From: Massospora cicadina
Lineage: Eukaryota; Entomophthoromycota; Entomophthoromycetes; Entomophthorales; Entomophthoraceae
Assembly (NCBI GenBank): GCA_022478985.1
Contig: JAKSZP010005263.1
Coordinates: 186,001-250,000 of the forward strand
Length of the DNA stretch: 64,000 bases
Direction of reading: 5' to 3'
The notes under the pieces were generated by a model, which was not told the DNA's origin, made no database searches, and saw nothing but the letters and a program-made list of their open reading frames with translations. Below, in pieces: positions 43,999 through 54,962 of the stretch. The translations under genes were made by a program, and so were the position numbers. Each line of letters begins with the position of its first letter. The first letter of the stretch is position 1.

Positions 43999-44761
43999 TG
44001 TCAGAGATTATTTAATTTTTGGTTTTGGAAAAGGCTTTCAGGTGCTTCTTTTACATTAAATACAACATTATAATTGAAGGGCTTTTCTCACTACTTGTAT
44101 GAAAATAGCAAAAGTAAATAAATATTAAATTTATTTAGGGTTATAGAGGTTTATTAGGTGCCACGCAGGGGTAAAAAGAGTATGTCCTTAATAAATCAAT
44201 AAAAGTATTTTAAACATCGAGGCTTGACGTTTGGATAGCTTGGGAATTTCTGAATTAAGTAATATGAGATTTTAGCCTATTAAAGCTCGGAAAACTCACT
44301 TCATATGGATAAATGACTGAAGGGCAGTTAATCTTTGGCAATACATACCCATGGGGTAACAATTAAATACATTTAAGCCAATCCACTTTAGCAAAATTTA
44401 TTGCACACTGGAAGACCCCTGCTAAGCCTATAAAAGGGGTGGTCCTCATTTTGATGCTGGCTTTGAACTAGTTGTGACTGGGAGAGAAACCTTCGATGGA
44501 CTCCACAGGTTTACCCATGGAGTCAGGAACATTTGACTTCCTGACTTAACGCTATTTGCCCGGTTAGTATTCATAATAGTGGTGCCCCAATTCATGGGGT
44601 TCCACCGAGAATTGGCCAGAGTCTTTTAGCTGAAAAATTGTTAATTATCTTTAAATCAATTTCATTATCATCAGGGACTTTTAAATGTCCAACATTTCCC
44701 CTTTTCGGCCAATTTGGCCCCAAAACATTCTTTTTGAAGCCTGGAGGACAAATGCATGACA
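43999..44761 (-). repeat. Gypsy-3 3' LTR
   Basis: About 763 bp, aligning with 52543-53296. On the minus strand it begins TGTCATGCATTTGTCC. A purine tract (gatgggggtga) lies just before it in element orientation. The cctataaaaggggt segment near 44428-44441 is the promoter-type block shared by this LTR group. Confidence 0.88.
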
Positions 44762-44947
44762 TCACCCCCATCATGAATGCAGGGGGAGAGTAAGGCTATA
44801 GGAAGCAGCCATGTACCCTATTGATGGTGACTTCAAAAGAAAGGGATTTTATAGAGTACTCATCCCCTCAATTGTATGTTACTGAAAATGGCCCTTCAAA
44901 ATAGAACCAAGCTTCTCTCTTCTAGGAGTGATGCATTGTGATAATAT

Positions 44948-45507
44948 TATTGGTTTTCCACAAGATGCGCTCACTGGTGCTAATGCTTGGAACCCCAATA
45001 TGGTGGCTGACTGAAGGAGGCTATCAGCTGAGAGGACAGGGGTTACTTTAGGCGCAAGGTTGGATAAGACTATGTTCATTAGAATAAAATAAAACTTAGA
45101 TAAAATAAGATAAATATTCTGCTGAAAAGTATCTTATTAAATTAAGAGCTGTAAATATTTATAGGGTGCAAGGGGATATGGTGCCTCAAGATTATTTGTG
45201 GCCCCAACCATTCAGAATATTTCCTGGCCTTCCAGATTAATTGCTTGTTTTAAACCCTCATTGGATTTCGCCACCCTTGTAGATCAGTGGAAACTCCACT
45301 TCTCATGATTCAGGAACTGGGGATGTAAATATTTTCTGAATTCAGAGTAATTCAAGTAAAACCCCAAACTCAGTGTACCGGCTGATAAAATAGAGTCAAA
45401 CCTCATTTTCAAACATATTGGGCAATCTGAAATTGTGCCCCTCATATGAATATATTGACCTTCTCCCTGAAACAAAGCTTCCACCTAAACCATGGAGAAT
45501 CTTGACA
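44948..45507 (-). repeat. LARD-1 3' LTR
   Basis: A 560-bp direct repeat of 47038-47606. It contains ccctataaatattt (complement near 45159-45172), the same promoter core as the Gypsy-2 LTR. Its terminal hairpin lies at 44948-45000. Confidence 0.9.
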
Positions 45508-45519
45508 GAGCCCCCCCAA

Positions 45520-46350
45520 TCCTAGTCCTAGGGGAGTAAGTTATGGCCTGAGGGTTGAGGTAGATGGAGAACTCAAGTTTGAGGGTGTATGGAGCCTTGA
45601 GCTTGATGCGGACCAGGCTGGTGAAGATGTGAGTGGAATGGTTGCCATTGTTGCACCCAGTGAAGTTGTGGTTGTATGGGGGTGATTAAATTCCTTTCCT
45701 CCCGCTTGACACCCTGGTGGTCCCACTGTATGATGCAGGGCCCATATGCATTGGTGAGAGCAATGCCACCTGCCTCAGTGAAGGTCTGAATCTGGTCATT
45801 GTTCTCAATCATTGTACAGATTTTCTCAAGTGGGCCGCTTATTTGGGAGGTGCGCTTTTTGGTCTTGATGATAGTCTTGGGTGTAACATGATTGCATCTG
45901 GCGAGTGTTAACTTTTCCTTGACATGATTGGAATTAGTAGCGGAGGTAATATCAGCTGGTTCCACAAGCTTTGCTTTGTCAAACCCTCGTTTTTGATAGG
46001 ATCAGCGCTATCCCAATCTGAGAGCTGAACCAGGTAGTCTTGATACTCATTTTAGTAATATCTAGCCCAATCTCTGAAGGGGAGCTGTTGAAGTTGACAA
46101 GCGTTAGATTTTCCAAAGGGAGTCATTGAGCTTGTCACCAATTGCACAAAGGTAATTCCCAGGTATTTTGTCTGGCAGTTTTAGCGCATTGTCACACCAA
46201 TTGTTTTCAAGACTTCCAGAAAATTCTTGAGGTTTTCTGCCTTCATCAAGTTTGAAAGCTAGTCCTTGAAATGTCCCAATTTCATTAATTTGGAGTTGTC
46301 AATACTCACTGGCCAAATTTGATTTGTTGCTCAGCACTTTTGGGTTCAAA
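45520..46350 (-). pseudogene. LARD-1 ORF2 remnant
   Basis: On the minus strand, pieces in different frames match LARD-2 ORF2. KIPGNYLCAIGDKLNDS (about 46130-46185) corresponds to KIPGTYLHTIGNKLDDS. A single copy of the NFNSSPSEIG / VQLSDWD repeat lies at about 46010-46115. An ITSATNSN block is at about 45940, and APYTLKLEFSIYLNPQ lies at about 45550-45600 just before the polypurine tract. The middle part (45620-45900) differs from LARD-2 and encodes a segment with several His and Trp. Function is unknown. Confidence 0.65.
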
Positions 46351-46491
46351 TTGGATATGAGCTTTGTTTCCACTTTCTGCTCTGAAGTAGCAGAGTGGAA
46401 AATGACATTGAGAGGTAATTTCATTTTTATTGCCTAAACAATTAGTATTAGTATCAAAATTAATTGTTTTATTAAAATTTGAGCACTCTGA

Positions 46492-46980
46492 TTATTTTGA
46501 TTTTTTTCTTTTTGAATGGGTGATGTGTTGTAGCTTGGCCAATTTCTTTTTGGTTTTTTTCAGAGCCAAAAGATTTTTGAACATAACTTTCTCAACACAG
46601 TAGACAGGTCCTAGCGTCCAATAGTTATCCAGCTGTATAATATCTTCTATAGCTTCTTCTCTCCTAGCATCCCACATCCTCTTGAAACGTGATGCTTGAT
46701 TTTTGTAATAAAATATTGCCTTCAATAATCTTTTTTTATGATGCTGGTTTTTTTTTTGCTCAATAACATCTTTTTCAAATTCTTTAGGCGATTTTAACAG
46801 GTCAAGCAAAGGTTTCAACTGACTGGAAGTTCTGAAGTGCATAAAATCTTCTGGGATACACTCAAAGGATTTCTTTGTAAGGTTGGTCCCCACTGTCACT
46901 GTGTCTTGGCCATTACAAAGGAGGTAGGTCAGAAGATAAGTATCTGGAGTGCTCTCTGTAGATTGTTTTTCTTCATCCAA
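46492..46980 (-). CDS. LARD-1 ORF1, conserved protein of unknown function
   Basis: An intact 162-codon ORF. The protein is basic at its C-terminus (KKTKKKLAKL, then KRKKSK) and likely mostly helical. It shares blocks with LARD-2 ORF1: NGQD-x-x-TVG with TKK-x-F-x-C, then QLKPLLDLL, HHK-x-KRL-x-KAI-x-YY, and NYW-x-x-G. It begins just downstream of the 5' LTR and primer site, the usual place of gag. A small RNA-binding or Gag-like role is possible from position and charge, but no known domain is seen. Confidence 0.7.
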   Translation of the reverse strand: MDEEKQSTESTPDTYLLTYLLCNGQDTVTVGTNLTKKSFECIPEDFMHFRTSSQLKPLLDLLKSPKEFEKDVIEQKKNQHHKKRLLKAIFYYKNQASRFKRMWDARREEAIEDIIQLDNYWTLGPVYCVEKVMFKNLLALKKTKKKLAKLQHITHSKRKKSK

Positions 46981-47037
46981 GGTTGAGGGTAACTCCTCAG
47001 GGTGCGCCTTGAAAGCACCACTGTAGTGAGCACCAGA

Positions 47038-47606
47038 TATTGGGTTTCCACCAGATGCGCTTGCTGGTGCTAACGCTGGGAAACCAAATATGGTGGCTGA
47101 CTGGAGGAGACTATGTTCAGTGAGAGGACAAGGGCTACTTCAGGAGTAAAGTTGGACAAGGCTTTGTTCATTAGAATAGAATAAAAACTATGATAAAATA
47201 AGATAAATAATATTCTGCTGAAAAAGTACTTTATTAAATTAAGAGCTGTAAATATTTATAGGGTGCGTGGGGATATGGTGCCTCAAGGATATTCATGGCC
47301 CCAACCATTCAAGATATTTCTGGCCTTAAGTATGGATTGCTTGTTTTGAACCCTCATTGGATTTTGCCGCCCTCATGGTCGGTTTGATGGAAACTCCGCT
47401 TCACATGACTCAGGAACTGGGGATGTAAATATTTCCCAAATTCAGAGTAATTCAAGTAAAACCCCAAATTCAGTATACCAGCTGATAACATAGAGTCAAA
47501 CCCATTCTCAAACTTATTGGGCCATTTGGGAGTTGTGCCCCTCGTATGAATGTATCTACCTTCCCCCTGGACAAGGCTTTCACCTAAACCAGGGAGAATC
47601 CTGACA
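47038..47606 (-). repeat. LARD-1 5' LTR
   Basis: A 569-bp repeat. On the minus strand it begins TGTCAGGATTCTCCCTGG and ends AAACCCAATA. Terminal hairpin at 47038-47091 with AGCACCA in the loop. Confidence 0.9.
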
Positions 47607-47611
47607 AATAT

Positions 47612-48300
47612 AATACCAAGTAAGCTACTTGGAAGAAAGAGAGAGGGACACGGAGCTCATTAGCTGCTTCACCTTCTTTTGTGACCTTCTTGGCCAAGTT
47701 AGTTATAGCAACCACTTGTAGTTGGATGATGTGTTGAGACAACTGTTTCATGGCTTTCTCTGGGTCAGTTCTGTCAATTAAACAACTTTTGCTAGTAGAG
47801 CTGGTATCCCAGGTTCTCAGCCATACAACACCCAGAAAGGGGACGTCTTTAGGATGTGATGGTAACTAATTCAGTAGGCCTTGAGGGCTCTAGGTAAATA
47901 AAGTTCACAGAGGAGAGGGTCTAAAATGGTAAATTTGTGGAGTATGGAGACCAGGGTTCCATTGAACCTTTCTACAGTACCATTTGTGGATGGGTTATAA
48001 GGGGCTGAGAAGAGTTGTTGCGCTGCCATGGAGGTGGCAAGGAGCTTCATCGTTGGGAAGTAGTTTTTCCCATTGTTACATAGGAGGACCTGAGGGGCAC
48101 CCATGGTAGGTGAAGATGATCTGGTGTAAGAAGGTAGCCATAGCTTTAGCAGTCTGAGCGGAAAGAGCAACAGCTTCAACCCACTTGGTGAAATGATCAA
48201 TACCAACCAAGATATAGCGGTTTCCACCTGTAGTTTGAGGGAGAGGACCTATTACTTTAAACTTATGGTGTGGAGGGGTTGTCAAGGCGTTGTAGGTTGA
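47612..48300 (-). pseudogene. pol: Gypsy-3 integrase core and C-terminal part
   Basis: On the minus strand the first catalytic Asp lies in GIDHFTKWVEAV (about 48178-48213). The PYNPSTNGTVERFNGTL block with the catalytic Glu is at about 47950-48000. The second Asp position reads NNGKNYF (about 48060-48080) instead of SDNG, so it is lost. A frame change lies near 48090. The C-terminal region continues to 47612, is cut by LARD-1, and resumes at 44942 down to 44762. Confidence 0.85.
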
Positions 48301-48402
48301 TACTGATATTGGGCCTTGAATCCAGATTGTTTCTTACAGGTCAGGCATGCATCCAAGACTTTGGGTATGGTTTCCGTAATCCCTCCCAGTACTATTGCTC
48401 TT

Positions 48403-49026
48403 TCACCCAATCATATGTTTTGTGTACTCCGCCATGCCCCATGATAGTGTGAAACTCCAAAATGACAGAAACTCGATCTGACAGCCGGAGGTAGGGCAAC
48501 AAATTACTCCTACCTTCTTATATAACTTCCCATTTTCAACCTTGGTTTTGTGGGGTTGCCGAGCTAGCATCTTTTGTACAGGTTCATCCTCAACCCCCAA
48601 TGCATCAGGAGTCATCAGGAGGTCATGTAGCCTCTCAGCTTCACTATTGTCTAAGTGAAGAATGGGCAGTCGCGTTATTCCATTTACATTCATGTGGCGC
48701 GTTCCTGCCCAATGGCCAATAGTCATATTGTAAAGTTGGAGCTTCAGAGCCCAGAGAGCCAACTGCCCCGTGGGGTCCTTCATATTTTGCAACCACTTAA
48801 GAGAGGCATGGTTGGTGATCACTTTAAAGGGAGTTCCATATAGGAATGGGCAGTAGTGTTTGACAGTGAGCAGAACAGCCAAGCAATTCTTCTCCTTGAT
48901 GCTATAGTTACGATTAGCTTTTGAAAGCATTTTGCTAAAGTAAGTCATGGGATGATCAACCCCATGATCATCCAATTGAGCCAATATAGATCCAACAGCG
49001 TAGCCAGAAGCATCTGTGAATAACAT
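48403..49026 (-). pseudogene. pol: Gypsy-3 RNase H and integrase N-terminal region
   Basis: An open frame of 207 codons on the minus strand. It contains the MLFTDASGYAVGSILAQLDD block at its start, EKNCLAVLLTVKHY, the spacer LPILHLDNSEAERLHDLLM also present in Gypsy-1 and Gypsy-4, and KVENGKLYKKVG. It ends in a shifted HTIMGHGGVHKTY-like zinc region near 48420. Confidence 0.88.
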
Positions 49027-49970
49027 GAAAGTTTTACTGTAGTCAGGTTACTGTTATATTGGCCTTTTTGCAATAGCTCCTTCAGAGTCTCAAAGGAGGC
49101 CTTTTGTTCAGCACCCCAATGGAAAAGGGTGTTCATAGCTAGGAGGCGGATGAGGAACTTATTAAGCTGAGCGAATTTTGGGATAGATTGATGGTAGTAC
49201 CCCATCATACCCAAGAATATTAGGATGTTGTGAAGGGTTTTGGGCCCAGGCACCTTATAAATTTCTTCTACTTTATCTTGAAGCAGTTGTATCCCATCTT
49301 GTGAAATAGTGTGCCCAAGGAAATTAAGCTTCCTCTGGAAAAAGGTACATTTGGAGGGCTTTAGTTTGATATTAGATGCCCGCAAGCGCTGAAACACCTC
49401 CTTTAGATGGGCGAGGTGTTCATTGAAAGTCTTAGAGAAAACTGTAACATCATCAAGATAGATGATGACAAAGCTTAATTTTAGATCCTGCAAGATATTA
49501 TCTATTGCTCGCTGGAAAGTGGCGGGCGCGTTGCACAACCCTTGCAGTAATTGGGTAGGTTGGAAGATACCTTCACTTCAAATAAGAGCACATTAACCCT
49601 GCTCTTGTGGTGAAAGGTCCATTTGCCAATAACCGCTAGCCAAGTCCATGGCTGAGAAGAATTTCGACCCAGAGAGTTGGGCCAGAGCGTCATCAATGCG
49701 AGGGATAAAGTAACTATCCTCCCTTGTGAGGTTGTTTGTTTTGTGGTAGTCCATCACTACCCAATGACCTCCATTTTCTTTCTTTATCAATAGGAGCGGG
49801 GATGACCAAGGGATTTGTGATGGCACCAGCAATCCAGCATCCAGCAGCTGTTTGAGCTCCGTCCACATCTGTAGCTCCTCAACTTTTGATTTGTGGTAGG
49901 GTTTGGAGAAAATGGGTTGAGCATCCCCAACACTAATAGTATGAGTCAACCCCTTCATGTTTATAGTCAT
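48945..49970 (-). pseudogene. pol: Gypsy-3 reverse transcriptase
   Basis: On the minus strand LLDAGLLVPSQIPWSSPLLL lies at about 49785-49845, DALAQLSGSKFFSAMDLASG near 49635-49695, GLCNAPATFQRAIDNIL at about 49495-49545 and the catalytic YLDD at about 49455-49470. The frame breaks once near 49540-49593. The catalytic residues are intact. Thumb and connection follow to about 49030. Confidence 0.92.
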
Positions 49971-50585
49971 TGTTGGATTTGGATAAAATGTCGTTGTAGG
50001 CTTTGAGCAGGGTGTAGACTTTATCCAGCTCAGCTGAGGTTAGTTCATCAGAGATCTGAACAGAAGGTAGGGTACATAAAGATTGGTCAACGGGTAAGCC
50101 CATATCAGCCATAGACCCAACACATTGGACTTGCTTGATGTCCTCAATAGGTATCAGCAGGCCTTTACTATCTCCTGATGTTTTTTACCACCATATCCTT
50201 CTTGGTGAGATTTCCTAACAAAAGGTTAATAGATCGATGATAAGCGGGGTCTAAAACGCCTGTAAAAACTCTAGGATCTAATGGATTAACTTCATCTATG
50301 CTAATGAGATGCAGTAGGCAGTTGTATGGAATTTTAATGGCAATCTTCATGTCAAATCCCTTAGTTCCCCAGCCTTAATGACCACCTCTTCAGAAGCATA
50401 GAAAGGGATTCCCTCCAGGGCGTCCACTGAGGGAGGCAACAATTTTATATGCCTGCTGTGGTGTAATGCAAGGATAAAGTGGAGGAGGGATACAAAACTG
50501 TGCAAACATAATACTTTTTTGTTGAGCTCATCATTAGACAGAATCAGAGGAACCTCATAGTTAAGCAGAGAGAGATAGCTCTACT

Positions 50586-51068
50586 TCAAATTAATATCAC
50601 CTTAATATTTGAGCATAAATTGGGTTCCAAAGAGTAAACGTAGGTATTATTGGTCAAAGTCACTGACAGAGCTGAAAAAAGAAGCTTCATAAAACAAATG
50701 GGCAGGGAAGAGTACTCCCCAATGGCGCGGGTATTGTTTGGACCTGAAGTTCCAGACTCTTGAGTGTAGTCAAGGTCAGGGGCCAGCTTAACATTCTTAA
50801 TAAGCTTGGTTGACACAAAGTATACTGGGGACCCAGTGTCAAGGATAGCTTTAACACGCACTCCATTAACAACAACCTTTACATTAGTCAAGGTTCCACC
50901 CAAGGAGGGGAAAGAGTGAGGACCTCTTTTAATGAAAAGTGGAGGAAAGTCATTTGTCAGTTTCAGGGTATTTCTCCTGGATAGTCTGCAGGGTATGAAT
51001 GCACTGGGTAGATCAGAGAAATGTGGCAATGAGCTGGTCAGCGTCACTGGCAGTTTCAATAATCTCAA
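50586..51068 (-). pseudogene. Gypsy-3 protease
   Basis: A 160-codon open frame containing AILDTGSPVYFVSTK at about 50808-50852, the intact retropepsin active site, and a NNTYVYSLEPNL segment near 50620-50650 in place of the usual YDLLLGTQF. The upstream part probably includes the Gag-Pol junction. Confidence 0.82.
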
Positions 51069-51099
51069 AACCCCTTATCACTTGCCAAAGATAAGTTTG

Positions 51100-52505
51100 A
51101 CGAGAAATATTGGTCCAATTCGCTCTATCCATGTTCAAATAATCAGTACCTCCACTTCACCTGGGGCTCCTAAAACATAATTACCAACAACTTCATCACC
51201 CCCTTCAGACTCGTCAGAGGGGTTATCATGCAGGTTATGGAGCCTATAGGAGGTGGGGTAGGTTCAGTACTTCCCTTATGGGATGATAGGTCCTGGGGTT
51301 GCTCCTCCACATTATTAACTTTTGGGGGAGGCGTTGGAATTGTCACAGCTCGAGTTTTGAGCTTCAGAGAAGGGGTTTTGTACTGTCTCAGGAAGACAGG
51401 TTTCATACTAGAGTTAGCTGAATGAGAGTTTGAGGGGGATAGCACCGTGGAGGTGGATGCTTCAACTTCACCAATTTTGGGTCGTTCAGTGGCTGTGTGC
51501 TTCTTGGAAGCAAACGGTTTAACCTTTGTGATTTCGTCATATAAACCATTGTTATTGGGAGTGTTTGGGACCCAAGAAAGGGATTTGGGCTTAGGAGCCG
51601 GCTTTTAGACCACTTGAAAGGCTGCTCTTAAGAAGAGGATGGGCTAGGTAAGGGGACGACTGCTTTCACCAACTGAGTGGTTTGAACTGAAGATGATAGT
51701 GAGCACTGCTTCATCACAGCCATTACCATCTGAATATCTTTATGAGAAGAAGTATTTTGTATAACTCCGCAGAAGCAGGTTTCCAGAGGACAACAGCCGT
51801 CGTAGCTGCTAAATTGGTTGGCGTAGATGCTTGGTTTAAAAATCCTTGTGTAGGGTCAAACTCATAGATATCTGCAACTGCTAATAAGACCTCCTTGATA
51901 TTCCATACAGTTTTATAAGTGCGCTTTATGGAAGAAAGATGAATCAACAAGGAGGGATGAGATGCCAAGACAGCCAAGATAGCTGTAATAGCATCATCAT
52001 GAGGGAGCAATTGGGCAAGCAACAAAGGTTGCTCTTTATTATAGAAGCGCTCAACAAAGAGGTGATAGATTCTTCCTCTTGCAAACTAAGGCACATAAAG
52101 GCCTGTTTTTTTGCTACAAACTTTGTTTAGAACCAAATTCGTCAAGCAGCGCTTGCTTAACTTTTGCTCAAGTGCTGAGGTTGACCATTGTGGGGACTAT
52201 TCTTTATTGAGCTATTTTGTTTCAAGCAGGGAAGTATGTACTGGATTTTTTGCCAGTCAGTTGCTTCTTCCATCGCAGATTTGTAAACATAAAGAAAGGA
52301 TGCAATACTTCCCTTATCAGGTATGAACTTGTTTCATAGAGGAGGTTTTTTTATAACAGGGCATTGTAGTGAGTGATGCTCAAGCCTTTTAAGGCGAAAC
52401 AAAGCACTGGTTAGCTGTCATTCAAAAATAGCTAGTTTAGAGTTACTATTAATAAATAGGATAGAAGGGTTATCACCTCAACAGCCTCCATATTTTTGTA
52501 CGTTT
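51100..52505 (-). pseudogene. gag: Gypsy-3 gag
   Basis: Broken frames on the minus strand. LPHDDAITAILAVLASHPSL lies at about 51950-52010 and LLAVADIYEFDPTQGFLNQ at about 51840-51900, the capsid blocks shared with Gypsy-1, -2 and -4. A Pro/Ser/Lys-rich tail runs to 51170. No zinc knuckle was recognised. It starts shortly after the primer site. Confidence 0.78.
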
Positions 52506-52542
52506 TGTGTGGTGTTCAGGGTCCCATGTAGTGAGCACCACT

Positions 52543-53296
52543 TGTTGAATATTCAGTTTGGGAAAAGGCTCGCTGGTGCTTCTTTTACCTCGAATTTAAC
52601 AATATAATTGAAGGGCTTTTCTCACCAATTATATGAAAACAAAAAAAGTAAATAAAAACTAAAAATATTTAGGTTTATATAGGTTTATTAGGTGCCACGC
52701 AGGGGTAAAAAGATTATGTCCTTAATAAATTGATAAAAGTATTTAAAACATCGAGGCTTGACATTTAGATATCTTGGGAATTTCTGAATTAAGTAATATG
52801 AGACCTTAGCCTATCAAAGCTCAGAAAACTCACTTCATATGGCTGAATGAATGATATGGAGTTAATCTATGGCAATATGTACCCATGGGGTAACTATTTA
52901 ATAGATAAAGCCAATCCCCTTTAGCGAAATTTATTGCACCCTGGGGGACCCCTGCTAAGCCTATAAAAGGAGTGTTCCCCACTTAGGTACTGGCTTTGAA
53001 CTAGTCATGACTGTGGAAGAAACCTTTGATGGACTCCCCAGGTTTACCCGTGGAGTCAGGGAAATTTGACTTCCTGACTTAGCACTATTTGCCTGGTTAG
53101 TATCCATAATAGTGTTGCCCCAATTCATGGGGTTCCACTGAGAATTGGCTAGGGTCTTTTGGCTGACAAAATTGTTATTTATATTTAAATCAACCTCATT
53201 ATCACTGAGGACTTGTAAGTGTCTGACATTTCCCCTTTTTGCCAATTTGGCCCCAAAACGTTCTTATTTTGAAGCCTGGAGGGCAAATGTCTGAAA
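52543..53296 (-). repeat. Gypsy-3 5' LTR
   Basis: About 754 bp aligned with 43999-44761. On the minus strand it ends TGAATATTCAACA and is followed by AGTGGTGCTCACTACATGGG. Terminal hairpin at 52543-52601 with AGCACCA in the loop. Confidence 0.88.
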
Positions 53297-53843
53297 GACC
53301 TGTCCTAATTTTATTAGCCGTTTACAAGACATCAAACTTTCAAGTTTTCAGGTCACTTTATTCGCTTACTATGGAACAGTTTTATGATAAATTTTGACTT
53401 AAAAAGTTAATATATAAAAATAACAGTGATTTTCTGGGACGTTGCTTATTTCTCATAGCTCAAAGTTTAATCATTTGTCTTCTTTTCCCTATAGCCTTTC
53501 TTTCTGCACCCTCATATTATCAAGTTTACATTAGATTATATTTAGATGTAGAGCTACTCATGAGTTTCTTATAGAAGTCTCAAGAGTCAGCCCAGCCCTC
53601 TTATAATTGACCCCCCTAGAAGTTACCCACTGAGACAGTGTCCTCTTGTCCCTACTATATTTTGGCTCATTTTTATATATAAAAGAATTGGTAAATTTGG
53701 TGCACAACTTTTCCACTTATGAAAATAAACAATGTGCATTATCTGTTACTACCCAAATTTTTTTGAACCCTCCTTAGATGCTAAATTTTGAAAAAAGAGG
53801 ACTTTAACAAGATTTATGCCATAAGATTTCACCGTAAGGTTTA
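53297..53843. other. Gene-free stretch between Gypsy-3 and an unknown ORF
   Basis: AT-rich. I see no repeat, RNA gene or ORF with family resemblance. Confidence 0.3.
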
Positions 53844-54877
53844 GTAGAATGAGTTTGCAAACACTTCCCTTTCAGCTTCTTTTTTGTGAGATTTTAAGTG
53901 ATCCTACCCAGTTGCTGCTTGCCTCAAGTGAGACAAACAACCCCTATGTAATCTCTTCCCGCTCTGTTAGCTTTTTTAAAGCCTTGTGGTTATCCTTCAG
54001 CTGCATCAAGGACTCTGATTTTTTATCCACCAAACTCAGGGAAACATTACTATCACTAGTACTACATTTATCTTTAGGAGAAAGCCTCACAATTAACTCT
54101 CCTGAACAGTTAAAATAACTCTCATCCACAATTCCTTAAACAACACTTGGTTTTTGTCGCATGTATGGGATAACCCACCTACTACTATAGCTGAAACCTG
54201 CTCTACTCTCTTGTCTATGTTGTCCCAAACTATTTTCCTAATTTCCACCCAACTTTCAGCGCCAAACTTAAATCCCATAGCTTGCAAACTCCAACTCAAT
54301 TTATATCTTTTCAGGGTTCTTCATTGCTAAAACTGATTTTCATCAAGTCTCAAATTTAAATGTGACTTATCCCAATGAAAATCTTGCAGTCATGGACTCC
54401 TACAATTTAGCCCTTTAATAATATTACACTGATTTGTAAATCTACTGTTTATAATTAGCAGTGAGCTCACTAGTAGTTTAGACTGAAACCTCCATCGTAG
54501 GTGAGAATCCCTTCACCACTGGCTCTGCACTGTTGCAAACCACATATTACTCTTAGTTTTTGCTCTAGAAAAGTAGTAGGAGATAAATAGTCTATCATGG
54601 TTATTTTAGAGCATTTGCGTGAACCTAGCTTCAGACCCTCTGTTGCTGTTTTAGAATTTAGATCTGACAAATAGTAACCTCTCCCAGGCATGTGAAGCAA
54701 CTTTTCCTTATTTTCCCAGAATCTCTCTCTATGGCCTATCCTATTTAGAGATGAGTGGATGTCCATGAAAGTTGATAGAAGATAATCTCTCCTTGGTTGA
54801 CACATCATTATATTGGCTGTGCTTACTGATGTGGTCTCCTGTAGCAAGCACCTCCCCTTTTGAACATAAAGCGTCAA
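53844..54877 (-). pseudogene. Unidentified decayed coding region
   Basis: On the minus strand a 135-codon ORF (54877-54470) is followed in other frames by coding-like stretches at about 54410-54093 (LQDFHWDKSHLNLRL, then AMGFKFGAESWVEIRKIVWD) and 54129-53944 (Ser/Lys/Asp-rich with a possible short coiled coil). Composition and the absence of matches to other elements in this window set it apart. It could be a broken host gene, a gene with small introns, or a transposon protein. I do not recognise any domain. Confidence 0.35.
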
Positions 54878-54962
54878 AATATCTTACACTCTTAGTCTCA
54901 TGGGCATCTCATGCAGAATGAAAAAACATATTCTGAAGTCTTAGGGACAATCTTATCTATTC

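Larger units (their letters stand above)
44948..47606 (-). mobile_element. LARD-1: non-autonomous LTR element with its own ORFs, nested in Gypsy-3
   Basis: A 2659-bp element with LTRs 47038-47606 (5') and 44948-45507 (3'), flanked by perfect AATAT duplications (44943-44947 and 47607-47611). On the minus strand the LTRs begin TGTCA and end CCAATA. The primer site TGGTGCTCACTACAGTGG follows the 5' LTR, and a polypurine tract with GGGGGGG precedes the 3' LTR (about 45510-45517). The interior has no protease, RT or integrase but encodes two regions homologous to LARD-2 at 57583-60595. It must have been moved by proteins of an autonomous relative. Confidence 0.93.
43999..53296 (-). mobile_element. 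Gypsy-3: Ty3/gypsy element, minus strand, split by LARD-1
   Basis: Read on the minus strand: 5' LTR 52543-53296, primer site (TGGTGCTCACTACATGGG), Gag, protease, RT, RNase H, integrase, purine tract, 3' LTR 43999-44761. LARD-1 (44948-47606) interrupts the integrase C-terminal region. The order and protein blocks are those of Ty3/gypsy. Frames contain several stops and shifts. The left end is uncertain by about 10 bp because the 3' LTR carries a small insertion next to its end, and no target duplication was recognised. Confidence 0.92.

Noticed and set aside
44592..45079. Minus-strand ORFs in the Gypsy-3 3' LTR and next to LARD-1
   Set aside because: They are LTR sequence or LTR read-out; no protein family blocks are present.
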